Translations under genes and position numbers: made by a program
DNA from: Pseudomonadota bacterium
GTDB lineage: Bacteria > Pseudomonadota > Alphaproteobacteria > Reyranellales > Reyranellaceae
Assembly (NCBI GenBank): GCA_018240695.1
Contig: JAFEFH010000005.1
Location: forward strand, 1-64,000
Reading direction: 5' to 3'
DNA: 64,000 bases
The notes under the pieces: generated by a model
Told to the model about the DNA's origin: nothing
Databases searched by the model: none
Seen by the model: the letters and a program-made list of their open reading frames with translations, nothing else
Part shown: in pieces, positions 39,657 to 47,407 of the stretch
Layout: every line of letters starts with the position of its first letter
Numbering within the stretch: the stretch's first letter is position 1

Positions 39657-40178
39657 CTACTCTTTCAGAAGGATGTCCACGGCCTGCTGATAGGCGACTT
39701 GGGCACGTTCCTTCAGTTCCGGCAGCGTGCAGCTGCCGATCGGGTGCTCAACCTTGACGACCGGGTAGTCCGGCAAGCCGAGCACGCGGGCGATGTTGCG
39801 CACGGTCACCTCGAAGGGCGTCGTGCAGATGGCCACGGCACGCTTGCCGAGTTTCTCGAAGCTGATGCTGTCGTGCAGACTGCACGTTGAGCAGCTTCCT
39901 CAATCCCCCAGGCCGGTGATGAGGAAATCCACCTCCTGCGCCAGCTGGGTCAGCGTGAGCGCCGGTGCGGGCGCGCTCGCGTTCTTCTTCGAGGCGAGCT
40001 TGTGGATGGTGCAGTTGTGGCGCTCGACGAAGATCTGGGCGACCTCGTTCAGCATCTCCTCGGCGTTGAGCTTGCCGTTCTCGAGGACCCCGATGCGCAG
40101 GCCGTCGAGGCTCTTCAGTGGCGCGGCGCGGGACGCCTTGCGCTTGGGCGTCGTCGACATCGGGGAATAGAGCTGCAT
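39657..40178 (-). CDS. UGSC-type selenoprotein, in-frame UGA read as selenocysteine
   Basis: Reading through one TGA (39900-39902) gives a 173-residue protein. The first 92 residues (RIGVLENGKLNAEEMLNEVA, EVDFLITGLGD) look like a small alpha/beta domain. Then come Sec93-G-S-C96-S-T-C99, the middle (FEKLGKRAVAICTTPFEVTV) and a second IGSC motif (Cys150) before the stop TAG at 39657. Both halves are in the same frame with no indel. The U-G-S-C motif is what I recall as the UGSC (seleno)protein family, a redox-type motif of unknown function. A bacterial SECIS-like hairpin lies directly downstream of the UGA (separate entry). ATG 40178 has AGGAGG upstream and starts 12 bases after the 359-aa gene. 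No selA, selB, selD or tRNA-Sec was seen in the window. Ordinary annotation would stop at residue 92 and lose the active motif. Confidence 0.85.
39858..39902 (-). promoter_or_regulatory. SECIS-like hairpin directly after the UGA codon
   Basis: After UGA the RNA has a 7-bp outer stem (GAAGCUG/CAGCUUC) and an apical hairpin GUGCA-GUC-UGCAC at 39873-39885. E. coli fdhF, as I remember it, has GGUUGCAGGUCUGCACC at the same place: in both genes codons 7-9 after UGA read (A/G)GU CUG CAC. The exposed GU in the loop is what SelB binds. This supports selenocysteine insertion rather than a nonsense mutation. Confidence 0.75.
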
Positions 40179-40190
40179 GGGCGGAGCCTC

Positions 40191-41270
40191 CTACTGCTTG
40201 TTGACGGGGGGGGGCGTGATCGCCCGATGCTGGAAAATCGACCCGCGTCCCCGGCTCCAGGACGGGATGAAGCACGAGTGGCCGCCGGCATCGCCGCCGC
40301 CCATCGTCACCAGGATGTCGCTGGGCTGAAGGCCGCGATGCATGAAGCCGTCGACCGTGAGCGCATGCCGCTGCTCGCCGTGCTGGCTGTCATACTCGCG
40401 GTCGCGATACTTTCCGGCGCTCTTCATGCCGTCGACTGAGCGCTTGGCCGCGACGAACAGATAGTCCTGCACCTTCTCGCGCGACCAGCCGGCGGTCGCG
40501 ATCACCTTCATATGCTCGGGCGCCAGCACCACGACGGCCTGGCCCAGGGTGATGCAGCCGAGATTCGCCATCGAGTCGGCGACCGACGTCAGCACTTCCT
40601 CGGGCGTGTTGCCGCCGTGATTCTCGACGTTGAAGAAGCCGCCGCCCGCGAAGCAGGTGACGCTCGAGGTACCGGCGGGATAGCCCTGCGCTTCGCAAAG
40701 CAGCGGCCACGGATTGCCCCGCGCGCGCTCGGCGATGCAGAAGCTGTACTTGCCGGGATTGCCCTGGGTCGACTTGTCGGAGATGCCCGGCAGCATCTGG
40801 AAGACGTTGCGCAGGATCAGCCGCACGGCGCGGCCGATCGTGCCGTTCGCGCGGTTGCCCGGCCCGAACAGGTTCACGTCGGCGTTCATGCCGATCTCGT
40901 CGGCATAGGCGCCGCTGACGATGAGCAGCGGCGCCGAGCCGCCGGTACTGGCGGTCGAGCCGTGGAAGTTGAAGTCCGGACGGTCCATCGCCTCGAAGGC
41001 CGCGACGACCACCGGGAAATAGGACGACTGGCAGCCCGCCATCACGGCATTGACGGCCGCGGCATGCAGCGAAAGATCGAGGCCGGTGGCGGGATGATGC
41101 GCGATCACGGTCTCGGGCGGCCGCGCATCGGCCTTCAGCATGGCGTCGACCCGTTCGACGACCGGCGGTACGACGGGCAAGCCGTCGGTCCAGCCCTGCT
41201 CGTAGCACCAGTCGATCGCCGCCAGGAGATCGTCGGGAACGTCGTGGATTTTCGGTTTGAGAGCGGCCAT
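40191..41270 (-). CDS. Conserved protein of unknown function encoded next to the UGSC selenoprotein
   Basis: The 359-residue soluble protein starts LKPKIHDVPDDLLAAIDWCY and contains WTDGLPVVPPVVERV, NAVMAGCQSSYFPVVVAAFE, HGSTASTGGSAPLLIVSGAY and, near the end, GGGDAGGHSCFIPSWSRG. Conserved-looking Cys residues occur in three of these segments. I do not recognise a named family or fold. I chose ATG 41270 (AGGA nine bases upstream) over 41276. It sits 19 bases after the TctC gene and 12 before the selenoprotein, so the three are probably co-transcribed and may share a pathway. Confidence 0.75.
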   Translation of the reverse strand: MAALKPKIHDVPDDLLAAIDWCYEQGWTDGLPVVPPVVERVDAMLKADARPPETVIAHHPATGLDLSLHAAAVNAVMAGCQSSYFPVVVAAFEAMDRPDFNFHGSTASTGGSAPLLIVSGAYADEIGMNADVNLFGPGNRANGTIGRAVRLILRNVFQMLPGISDKSTQGNPGKYSFCIAERARGNPWPLLCEAQGYPAGTSSVTCFAGGGFFNVENHGGNTPEEVLTSVADSMANLGCITLGQAVVVLAPEHMKVIATAGWSREKVQDYLFVAAKRSVDGMKSAGKYRDREYDSQHGEQRHALTVDGFMHRGLQPSDILVTMGGGDAGGHSCFIPSWSRGRGSIFQHRAITPPPVNKQ

Positions 41271-41289
41271 GGGCATATCCTGCGGCTTC

Positions 41290-42276
41290 CTATTCCACCC
41301 TGGCGCCTACGCTCTCGACGAGCTTGCGCCATTTCACGAGCTCGCCCGGCAGCATAGCACCGAACACGGGCCCCGGCAGGAAATCGACATCCGAACCGAC
41401 GCTCTCGAGCTGCTCGCGGAACACCGGATCCTTGAGGGCATTGGTCATGGCGCCGACGATCGCCTTCTCGACCTCGGGCGGCGTGCCCGCCGGCGCGACG
41501 ATGCCCAGCCAGCCTTCGAGCGCGAAGCCGTTGGGCAGCGCCTCGAGCAGGGTCGGCGTGTCCGGCAGAAGACGCGAGCGCTTCGAGCCGGTGCTTGCGA
41601 GCGCACGCAGCGACTTCTGCTGCACCTGCCCCAATGCGGTATCGAAGGTCGGGAAGCCGACCTGCACCTGGTCAGACAGCAGCGCCCGCACGATCTCGGG
41701 CGCGCCTTTATAGGGGACGTGGACGTAGTCGATGCCGGTGGCCTGCCGGAAAGCCTCGGCCGACAGATGCGCCGGACTGCCCGCGCCGCCCGAGCCGAAG
41801 TTGAGCTTGCCGGGATTGGCCTTGGCCAGCGCCACGAACTCGGCGACCGTCTTGGCCGGGCTGCTGGCCGGCACGACCATCATCGATCCACCACGCACGA
41901 CGAGGCAGATCGGCGTGAAATCCTTCAGCACATCGTAAGTGAGCTTCGAATAGAGCGCCGGATTGATGACGTGGCTGTTGGCCATCATCATCAGCGTATA
42001 GCCGTCGGGCGTCGAGCGGGCCGCCGCTTCGGCGCCGATGTTGCCGGCCGCGCCGCCGCGATTCTCGACGACGAACTGTTGCTTCAGCTCCTGGGTCAGG
42101 CGCTGCGCCACGCGGCGGGCCGTGGTGTCGGGCGAACCGCCCGCGGTGAACGGCACGATGAGGCGCACAGGCCGGTCCGGATATTCGGCCGCGGCAGGGA
42201 AAGCCGAGCCGCCGAGCAACAGGGCGCCGCAGAGAAGGCGCATCGCGAGAAGCTTCCGTATCTTGGTCCGCGCCAT
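41290..42276 (-). CDS. Tripartite tricarboxylate transporter substrate-binding protein (TctC/Bug family)
   Basis: The 328-residue periplasmic binding protein has a signal peptide ([17 protein letters not shown], cut before EYPDRP) and Bug-family signatures: VRLIVPFTAGGSPDTTAR, VVENRGGAAGNIG, DGYTLMMM and DYVHVPYKGAPE. ATG 42276 is preceded by GGAGG. No TctA/TctB membrane genes are nearby. In this cluster it may bind the carboxylate handled by the downstream 359-aa protein and selenoprotein; that is inference from position. Confidence 0.93.
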   Translation of the reverse strand: MARTKIRKLLAMRLLCGALLLGGSAFPAAAEYPDRPVRLIVPFTAGGSPDTTARRVAQRLTQELKQQFVVENRGGAAGNIGAEAAARSTPDGYTLMMMANSHVINPALYSKLTYDVLKDFTPICLVVRGGSMMVVPASSPAKTVAEFVALAKANPGKLNFGSGGAGSPAHLSAEAFRQATGIDYVHVPYKGAPEIVRALLSDQVQVGFPTFDTALGQVQQKSLRALASTGSKRSRLLPDTPTLLEALPNGFALEGWLGIVAPAGTPPEVEKAIVGAMTNALKDPVFREQLESVGSDVDFLPGPVFGAMLPGELVKWRKLVESVGARVE

Positions 42277-42375
42277 CCCTTCCTCCATTTTCACCATTGT
42301 GGCAGTCGGAGAGGGGCACGACACCCTTGCGTCGTGCATGGGTCATAGCCTTCAGGCATGGCCCCCAGTCTGTCG

Positions 42376-43275
42376 TCAGCGACGCGGTTTGCGCCGCATC
42401 GCGGCGCGCGCGAAGCCCGCGATCTTCTTCACGATCGGCGAACGCCAACGCGCCTCGGTCGTGAGCATCCAGCACTCGTAGCCGATCTCGACGCGCAGCG
42501 GCAGTTCCACCAGGGTGCCGTCGCGCAGTTCCTGCTCGAAGACGAACCGCGGACCGCAGGCCACGAAGTCCGACTCGAGCGGCTGCACCTTCACCAGGGA
42601 ATAGTCGTCCGAGACGAAGGCGTTCATGTTGCGCGCCGCCTTGCCGACCGGAGCGCCCACCCATTTGCGGAAGGCGGGCACGGCGCCGACACTGGCAATG
42701 GGATAGGTCAGCAGCTGTTCCGGCGAGAGCGGCGCATGGCGCAGTGCCGGATGGCGCGGCCGCACGACGGCGATGCGCCGGTCGTCGTGGATCTTCACGC
42801 GGATGAAGTCGGAGAATTCGTCCGGCCCCTCGAAGTAGCAGAAGACGAGGTCGAGGCTGCCGACGCCCAAAGCGCGCAACAGGACGGGGATCGAATCCTG
42901 ACGGGCCTCGAGTTGCAGGTTGGGATAGGCGCGCCCGACCTCGCGCACGACGTCCGGCAGCAACTTGACCCGCGTCGCCGGGCCCGCGCCGATGCGCAGC
43001 ATGCCCGACTCGCCGCGCGCGATCTGCTCGAGTTCCGCTTGCAGGCGCGAAGCGCCGGCCAGCAGGCTCGCGCCATGCTCCGCCACGAGGCGACCGTAGA
43101 CGTTGGGCCGCGCCTTGCCGCCTTCGCGCTCGAACAGCTTGACGCCGAGGTCCTTCTCGAGCCGCGCGATGCTCTTGCTCAGCGTCGGCTGGGAGATGCG
43201 CAGGCGCTTGGCGGCGCCGGTGAAACTGCCGGACCCGCAGACCGCGACGAGTTGCTCAATCTGCTTCAGGTCCAT
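42376..43275 (-). CDS. LysR-family transcriptional regulator
   Basis: The 299-residue regulator has the N-terminal winged helix LVAVCGSGSFTGAAKRLRIS and QPTLSKSIARLEKDLGVKLF, and an effector domain starting SGMLRIGAGPATRVKLLPDV. It is in the same direction as its neighbours, 18 bases after the DUF3604-like gene and 99 bases before the TctC gene; this last gap is large enough for a promoter. It probably responds to the compound used by the cluster. Confidence 0.92.
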   Translation of the reverse strand: MDLKQIEQLVAVCGSGSFTGAAKRLRISQPTLSKSIARLEKDLGVKLFEREGGKARPNVYGRLVAEHGASLLAGASRLQAELEQIARGESGMLRIGAGPATRVKLLPDVVREVGRAYPNLQLEARQDSIPVLLRALGVGSLDLVFCYFEGPDEFSDFIRVKIHDDRRIAVVRPRHPALRHAPLSPEQLLTYPIASVGAVPAFRKWVGAPVGKAARNMNAFVSDDYSLVKVQPLESDFVACGPRFVFEQELRDGTLVELPLRVEIGYECWMLTTEARWRSPIVKKIAGFARAAMRRKPRR

Positions 43276-43293
43276 CCGCGCATCCCGCCAGGC

Positions 43294-45537
43294 TCAGCGG
43301 AAGACGTAGATCGGGCTCGACCAGATGAGATGACCGTCTTCCTGGGTCACGCAAACATAGAGCGCATTGTCGCCCTTGTCCTTCAGCGCGATCCGGCGGC
43401 TGAGCTTGGCCGTGCGATGCGGGTTCTCGTCGGGCAGGCGGAAGATGCGGATGCGCCGGCGGATGCCGCCCGCCTCGAACACCAGATCGTCGCGGCCGAT
43501 ATCGGCGATCGCGATGTCGCATTTCACCAGCGCGGTATCGATCTTGAGGCGGCCCTTCTTCGGATCGGCCAGCAGCGCGTCGAAGCCGCCGAAACCGCCG
43601 GTGGTGAGCGCCGTCCAGGCGAGCGTGCCCGGCGCGGTCTGCTCGATCTTCTTGTCGAGGTTCCACATGTTGAGCGGCGTCACGCGCTCGAAGCTGTTGC
43701 CGTCGAGCGTGCAGCCGCCGTCCCAGATCGTCTGCCGGCCGCGGCCGCGATATTCCGAGCCTTCCCAGATCACGCGGATGCGGCGGCCGAGGGCCGCGTC
43801 GTCATAGGGACGCCAGGTCTCGAGCAGGTCGAGGCCGTTGCGGATCTCGATGCGCTCGATCGGCGCCGAGGCGTGCGCCTCGATGTCGAACGTCACTTCC
43901 TTGTCCGACGACTGGAGGATGTCGCCCATCATCGCCGTGCGCGCGGGCGCGTGGGTCGCGGGTCCGACGCCGGGATCGCTGCTGTAGAGCTTTGCATCGG
44001 CGGCGAAGGTCGCCCGCGTGTCGAGCACCATGCGGCAGCCGGTCGTGGCGTAGTGGTGACGCTTGCGCAGCGCATCGAACAGGCCGGCGCGCGTCAGTTC
44101 CGGCGCCAGCAGGCACGACAGGCCGCCATAGGCGCCGAACATCGAGGCGCCGGGATGGCTCGCGCCATGGCGGCCCTTGTGGCCGTCGGAGTTGGCGAGG
44201 ATGCCGATGCGATAGCCCTGCTCCAGCGCGTCCTGCACCAGCCACTCGAACGTGCCCCAGTCGGAATGGACCTCGACCGCGCGCTCGATCCGCGCGTCGT
44301 GCGCCATCTTGATGTCGGCATAGCGGCCGCCGATATGCGCGAACACCACGCAGTCCTCGTCCTTCAGCGCCTTGAACAGCCCCTCGGCACTGTTGGAGTC
44401 GCTCCACACGTCGCTGGTGTCGTCGATCAGCGCGTGGCTCGAGCGATGGATCTGCCTTCCCTCGTGCATGAACATCACGTTGCGGTCGCCGCCCAGCCCG
44501 GTGTTGCCCGACCATTCGTAGCCCGGGAAAATGACGAAGCCGCCGTCCTTGTTGTACTCGGCCGTCAGCTTGTTCAGCTCCTCCCAGAACGGCGTCGTGA
44601 TCTGGAAGTCGTTGCCCTGGTGGCTCATGCCGTCGAGGAAGGCGCGATCGCGGGCGAACTCGATCAGCTCGCGCGCCGAGTTGGTGCCGATCGTCTCCTC
44701 CGACTGGCCGTGCAGGTCGCACCAATAGGATTTGAGCGGCAGGTTGTTGGCGACGCGCAGCGGGTTGCTGCGGCAGAGCACCCTGCCGTCCGCGCCGATC
44801 ACCTCGATCAGAAGATCGCCGGGCGCCGCGACCGACAGTCCCTCGATCGACTTGGCATGCTCGCCGCGCTTCATCGTGAAGGTCGACGGCAGGCCCGCGA
44901 CCGGCATGTTGGCGCGCAGCGTGAAGGTGCCTTCGACCTGGTCGCTGGGATTGCCCCACTTGTCCTCGCCCTTGAAGCCCAGGCGGAAGGACTCGCCGCA
45001 GGCCCGCGCCGTCGGCAGCAGCGCCTTCCACAGCACGGCGGGGCCGGCCACGACGGGGAAATGCGGCTGCTTCGGCAGCTCGACATAGTTGTAGGTGGCG
45101 AAGGGATCGGCCAGCACGCGGAACTCGAAGGTCGGCTCGACGAAGGTCTGCATGCGCATGCCGGGCGAACCCTGGCGGCGGTCGCCGAAGCGCACGGTGA
45201 GCGTGTCGCCCTCGTTCAGGAAGCCGCGGATCACGCGGATGAACAGCGTCTTGTCCCACGGGCGGATGTTCATCTTGGGCTCGAAGCGCACGTCGAGCAG
45301 CGCGCCGTTCGAGGCCTCGACGGTCGTATAGTTGGCGGCCTTCGGATCGGTGAACTGCGGCTTGCCCATGTCGCCCGCGAAGCGCTGCACGACCTTGATC
45401 GAGCCCGTATCGTCGATGCCGAAATAGCCCGCCGTGTAGACCAGCGTGAAGGACTGGAAGCTGCCCGCCTCGACCGGATCGGTCGGCGACAGCGTGGCGG
45501 TGCCCATGCGCTCGGGCAGGTAGGTCGAATGCGGCAT
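43294..45537 (-). CDS. DUF3604-like protein with a PHP-type metallohydrolase region
   Basis: The 747-residue protein has an N-terminal beta-rich half and a central part with SYWCDLHGQSEETIGTNSA, FLDGMSHQGNDFQIT, VIFPGYEWSGNTGLGGDRN and YRIGILANSDGHKGRHGA. The His/Asp spacing (DLHGQ..., SDGHKG) recalls PHP-domain phosphoesterases and DUF3604 proteins. No signal peptide is visible. The ATG at 45537 has GGAAGA upstream. It is the first gene of the minus-strand cluster, divergent from the GntR gene. Substrate and reaction are unknown to me. Confidence 0.75.
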   Translation of the reverse strand: MPHSTYLPERMGTATLSPTDPVEAGSFQSFTLVYTAGYFGIDDTGSIKVVQRFAGDMGKPQFTDPKAANYTTVEASNGALLDVRFEPKMNIRPWDKTLFIRVIRGFLNEGDTLTVRFGDRRQGSPGMRMQTFVEPTFEFRVLADPFATYNYVELPKQPHFPVVAGPAVLWKALLPTARACGESFRLGFKGEDKWGNPSDQVEGTFTLRANMPVAGLPSTFTMKRGEHAKSIEGLSVAAPGDLLIEVIGADGRVLCRSNPLRVANNLPLKSYWCDLHGQSEETIGTNSARELIEFARDRAFLDGMSHQGNDFQITTPFWEELNKLTAEYNKDGGFVIFPGYEWSGNTGLGGDRNVMFMHEGRQIHRSSHALIDDTSDVWSDSNSAEGLFKALKDEDCVVFAHIGGRYADIKMAHDARIERAVEVHSDWGTFEWLVQDALEQGYRIGILANSDGHKGRHGASHPGASMFGAYGGLSCLLAPELTRAGLFDALRKRHHYATTGCRMVLDTRATFAADAKLYSSDPGVGPATHAPARTAMMGDILQSSDKEVTFDIEAHASAPIERIEIRNGLDLLETWRPYDDAALGRRIRVIWEGSEYRGRGRQTIWDGGCTLDGNSFERVTPLNMWNLDKKIEQTAPGTLAWTALTTGGFGGFDALLADPKKGRLKIDTALVKCDIAIADIGRDDLVFEAGGIRRRIRIFRLPDENPHRTAKLSRRIALKDKGDNALYVCVTQEDGHLIWSSPIYVFR

Positions 45538-45585
45538 GTGAATGTCTTCCGGAAAATCTGGACTCGCCCGCGGGCGCTCAAGTTG

Positions 45586-45602
45586 TATTATGACGTCTTA
45601 TT
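45586..45602. promoter_or_regulatory. Candidate GntR operator with dyad around GACGTC
   Basis: TATTATGACGTCTTATT lies in the gap between the divergent DUF3604-like and GntR genes. The core GACGTC is a perfect palindrome with imperfect TAT/TTA arms, and TATTAT could be a -10 element. It is a plausible self-regulatory site, supported by position only. Confidence 0.35.
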
Positions 45603-45619
45603 CGGGCGGGGAGCAAGGC

Positions 45620-46417
45620 GTGGGGGGACGCAAGGCGAGAGCGCTGCCGTGGATCAGGCCGGAGCGGAACAGCCCGGTGTCGATGCAGGCACAGATCGCA
45701 GGCTGGCTGGAGCAGCTGATCGGTGCCGGCCGGCTCGGCGCGGGCGACCGGCTGCCGTCGGAAGCGATCCTCGTCCAGCGGCTGGGCGTCAGCCGCGTCA
45801 CCGTGCGGCTGGCGATCGATGAGCTGGTGGCGCGCGGGTTAGTGGCACGCGCGCACGGCAAGGGAAGCTTCGTCACCTCGCCCGTCGTGCAGCACGACAT
45901 CCTTTCCGACCAGGCCTTCTTCGACATCGTGCTCGCCAAGGCCCCGCAGCCGGAGGTGCGGCTGCTGGCGTTCGCGCCTGCCGTGCCGCCGGCCAAGATC
46001 GCAGCCTTGTTCGGACTCGGCGCCGGCCAGAAGGCCGTGCGTCTCGAGCGCCTCTCTCTTTCGGCTGGCCGGCCCGTCGTGTTCTCGGAAAGCTGGCTGA
46101 CACCTGATGCCGCCCATCTCTCACGCGACGACATCGCCGACATGTCGACGGCCGCCGTGCACAGCGTATTGCTGCGTCATCCGATCGCCTCGTCGACCAA
46201 CGCCATCGGCGCGGAGCTCGCGGGCGCGACCGTGGCACGGCGGCTCGGCGTCGGCGCCCGCAGCGCCGTGCTGGTGCTGGCGCGCACGCGCTTCGACGCG
46301 CAGGGCCGGGTGCGCGAGCACAATCGCTTCACGGTCGATCCGTCGGCCTACGAGTTCACGTTCTCGGCCAAGGGCAACGTGCCCACGGCCGCCATGGTGA
46401 GGGCCGTCGCGGCCTGA
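45620..46417 (+). CDS. GntR-family (HutC type) transcriptional regulator
   Basis: The 265-residue regulator has a GntR winged helix (AGDRLPSEAILVQRLGVSRV, TVRLAIDELVARGLVARAHG, then KGSFVT) and a C-terminal UTRA ligand domain (AVRLERLSLSAGRPVVFSES, ending in REHNRFTVDPSAYEF). I chose GTG 45620 because GGGGAG lies 8 bases upstream; ATG 45590 is in frame but has no ribosome-binding site. It starts a plus-strand unit with a TctC protein (gap 11 bases) and a ComA-like enzyme. Confidence 0.9.
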   Translation: MGGRKARALPWIRPERNSPVSMQAQIAGWLEQLIGAGRLGAGDRLPSEAILVQRLGVSRVTVRLAIDELVARGLVARAHGKGSFVTSPVVQHDILSDQAFFDIVLAKAPQPEVRLLAFAPAVPPAKIAALFGLGAGQKAVRLERLSLSAGRPVVFSESWLTPDAAHLSRDDIADMSTAAVHSVLLRHPIASSTNAIGAELAGATVARRLGVGARSAVLVLARTRFDAQGRVREHNRFTVDPSAYEFTFSAKGNVPTAAMVRAVAA

Positions 46418-46428
46418 GGGAGACGCCA

Positions 46429-47403
46429 ATGCGCTTTGTCAAACTGTTCGCGGTGCTCTTGTCCGCCCTGTCGATCGCGGGATCCAACGCGGCGGCGCAA
46501 TCCAATCCGTCGAAGACGATCTCGCTGGTCGTGCCCTTCGCCCCCGGCGGCGGCCACGACAGCATGGCGCGCATCCTCGCCCAGCAGCTCACGACCGAAC
46601 TCGGCCAGCAGGTCATCGTCGAGAACAAGCCGGGCGCCAACGGCATGCTGGGCGCTGACCTGGTCGCGCGCGCCAAGCCCGACGGGCTGACGATCCTGTT
46701 CGCCTCGCCCGCCGAGATCGTGATCGCGCCGACGGTCTACAAGTCGATGCGCTACGATCCGTTCAAGGACCTGATGCCCGTGACCCTGGCCGGCACGACG
46801 CCGATCGCCATCGTCGCCAATCCGTCGGTCGGCGTGCACACGCTGGCCGAGCTGATCGCCAAGGCCAAGAGCGACAAGGACGGCCTCGCCTACGGCACGC
46901 CGGGCGAAGGCAGCTCGCAGCATCTCGCGGGCGCCTGGCTGTCGCAGATCACCGGCGCCAAGCTCGTGCACGTGCCCTACAAGGGCGCCGGGCCAGCGAC
47001 CAACGACGTCGTCGCCGGCCACATCCCGCTCGCCATCGTCGGCATGGCGCCGGTGCTGCCGTTCATCAAGAGCGGCAAGCTGATCGCCGTCGCCGTCACC
47101 TCGCACGACCGCGTCATGTGGGCCAAGGACGTGCCGACGGTCGCCGAAGCGCCCGGCCTCGCGGGGTTCGAGGCCTGGCACTGGGAAGGCGTAATGGTGC
47201 CGGCCGGCACCCCCGCGGACGTCGTGAAGCGTCTGCAGGCGGGCTTCGCCGCCGTGCTGAAGATGCCCGCGGTGCGCGCGCAGCTTCAGGAACTCGGCAT
47301 CGATCCGGTGGGCAGCACGACCGCCGAGTTCACCGCTTTCCTCGCCGCCGACCGCGACCGCTTCGCCAAGATGTTCGGCTACACGGGCCTCAAGCCGGAA
47401 TAG
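46429..47403 (+). CDS. Tripartite tricarboxylate transporter substrate-binding protein (TctC/Bug family)
   Basis: The 324-residue periplasmic protein has a signal peptide (FAVLLSALSIAGSNAAAQ) and Bug signatures: ISLVVPFAPGGGHDSMAR, VIVENKPGANGMLGAD and KLVHVPYKGAGPATNDVVAG. It lies 11 bases after the GntR gene and 4 bases before the ComA-like gene, so all three are probably one unit. The ligand is unknown; a carboxylate or sulfonated carboxylate would suit the next gene. Confidence 0.93.
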   Translation: MRFVKLFAVLLSALSIAGSNAAAQSNPSKTISLVVPFAPGGGHDSMARILAQQLTTELGQQVIVENKPGANGMLGADLVARAKPDGLTILFASPAEIVIAPTVYKSMRYDPFKDLMPVTLAGTTPIAIVANPSVGVHTLAELIAKAKSDKDGLAYGTPGEGSSQHLAGAWLSQITGAKLVHVPYKGAGPATNDVVAGHIPLAIVGMAPVLPFIKSGKLIAVAVTSHDRVMWAKDVPTVAEAPGLAGFEAWHWEGVMVPAGTPADVVKRLQAGFAAVLKMPAVRAQLQELGIDPVGSTTAEFTAFLAADRDRFAKMFGYTGLKPE

Positions 47404-47407
47404 GACC

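Noticed and set aside
39900-39902. TGA as a plain nonsense mutation or sequencing error in a pseudogene
   Set aside because: The frame after it is intact for 80 codons, the motif is exactly U-G-S-C, and a SECIS-like hairpin sits at the right distance. It remains possible if the genome lacks selenocysteine genes.
39748-40275. Alternative 175-codon minus-strand frame over the selenoprotein gene
   Set aside because: It is another reading frame rich in Arg and Pro without motifs. The frame with AGGAGG, UGSC and the SECIS-like hairpin is the real one.
42358-45822. 1154-codon plus-strand open frame opposite LysR and the DUF3604-like gene
   Set aside because: It spans several real minus-strand genes and their gaps, has low-complexity Arg/Ala/Asp composition and no motif. 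It is a GC shadow.
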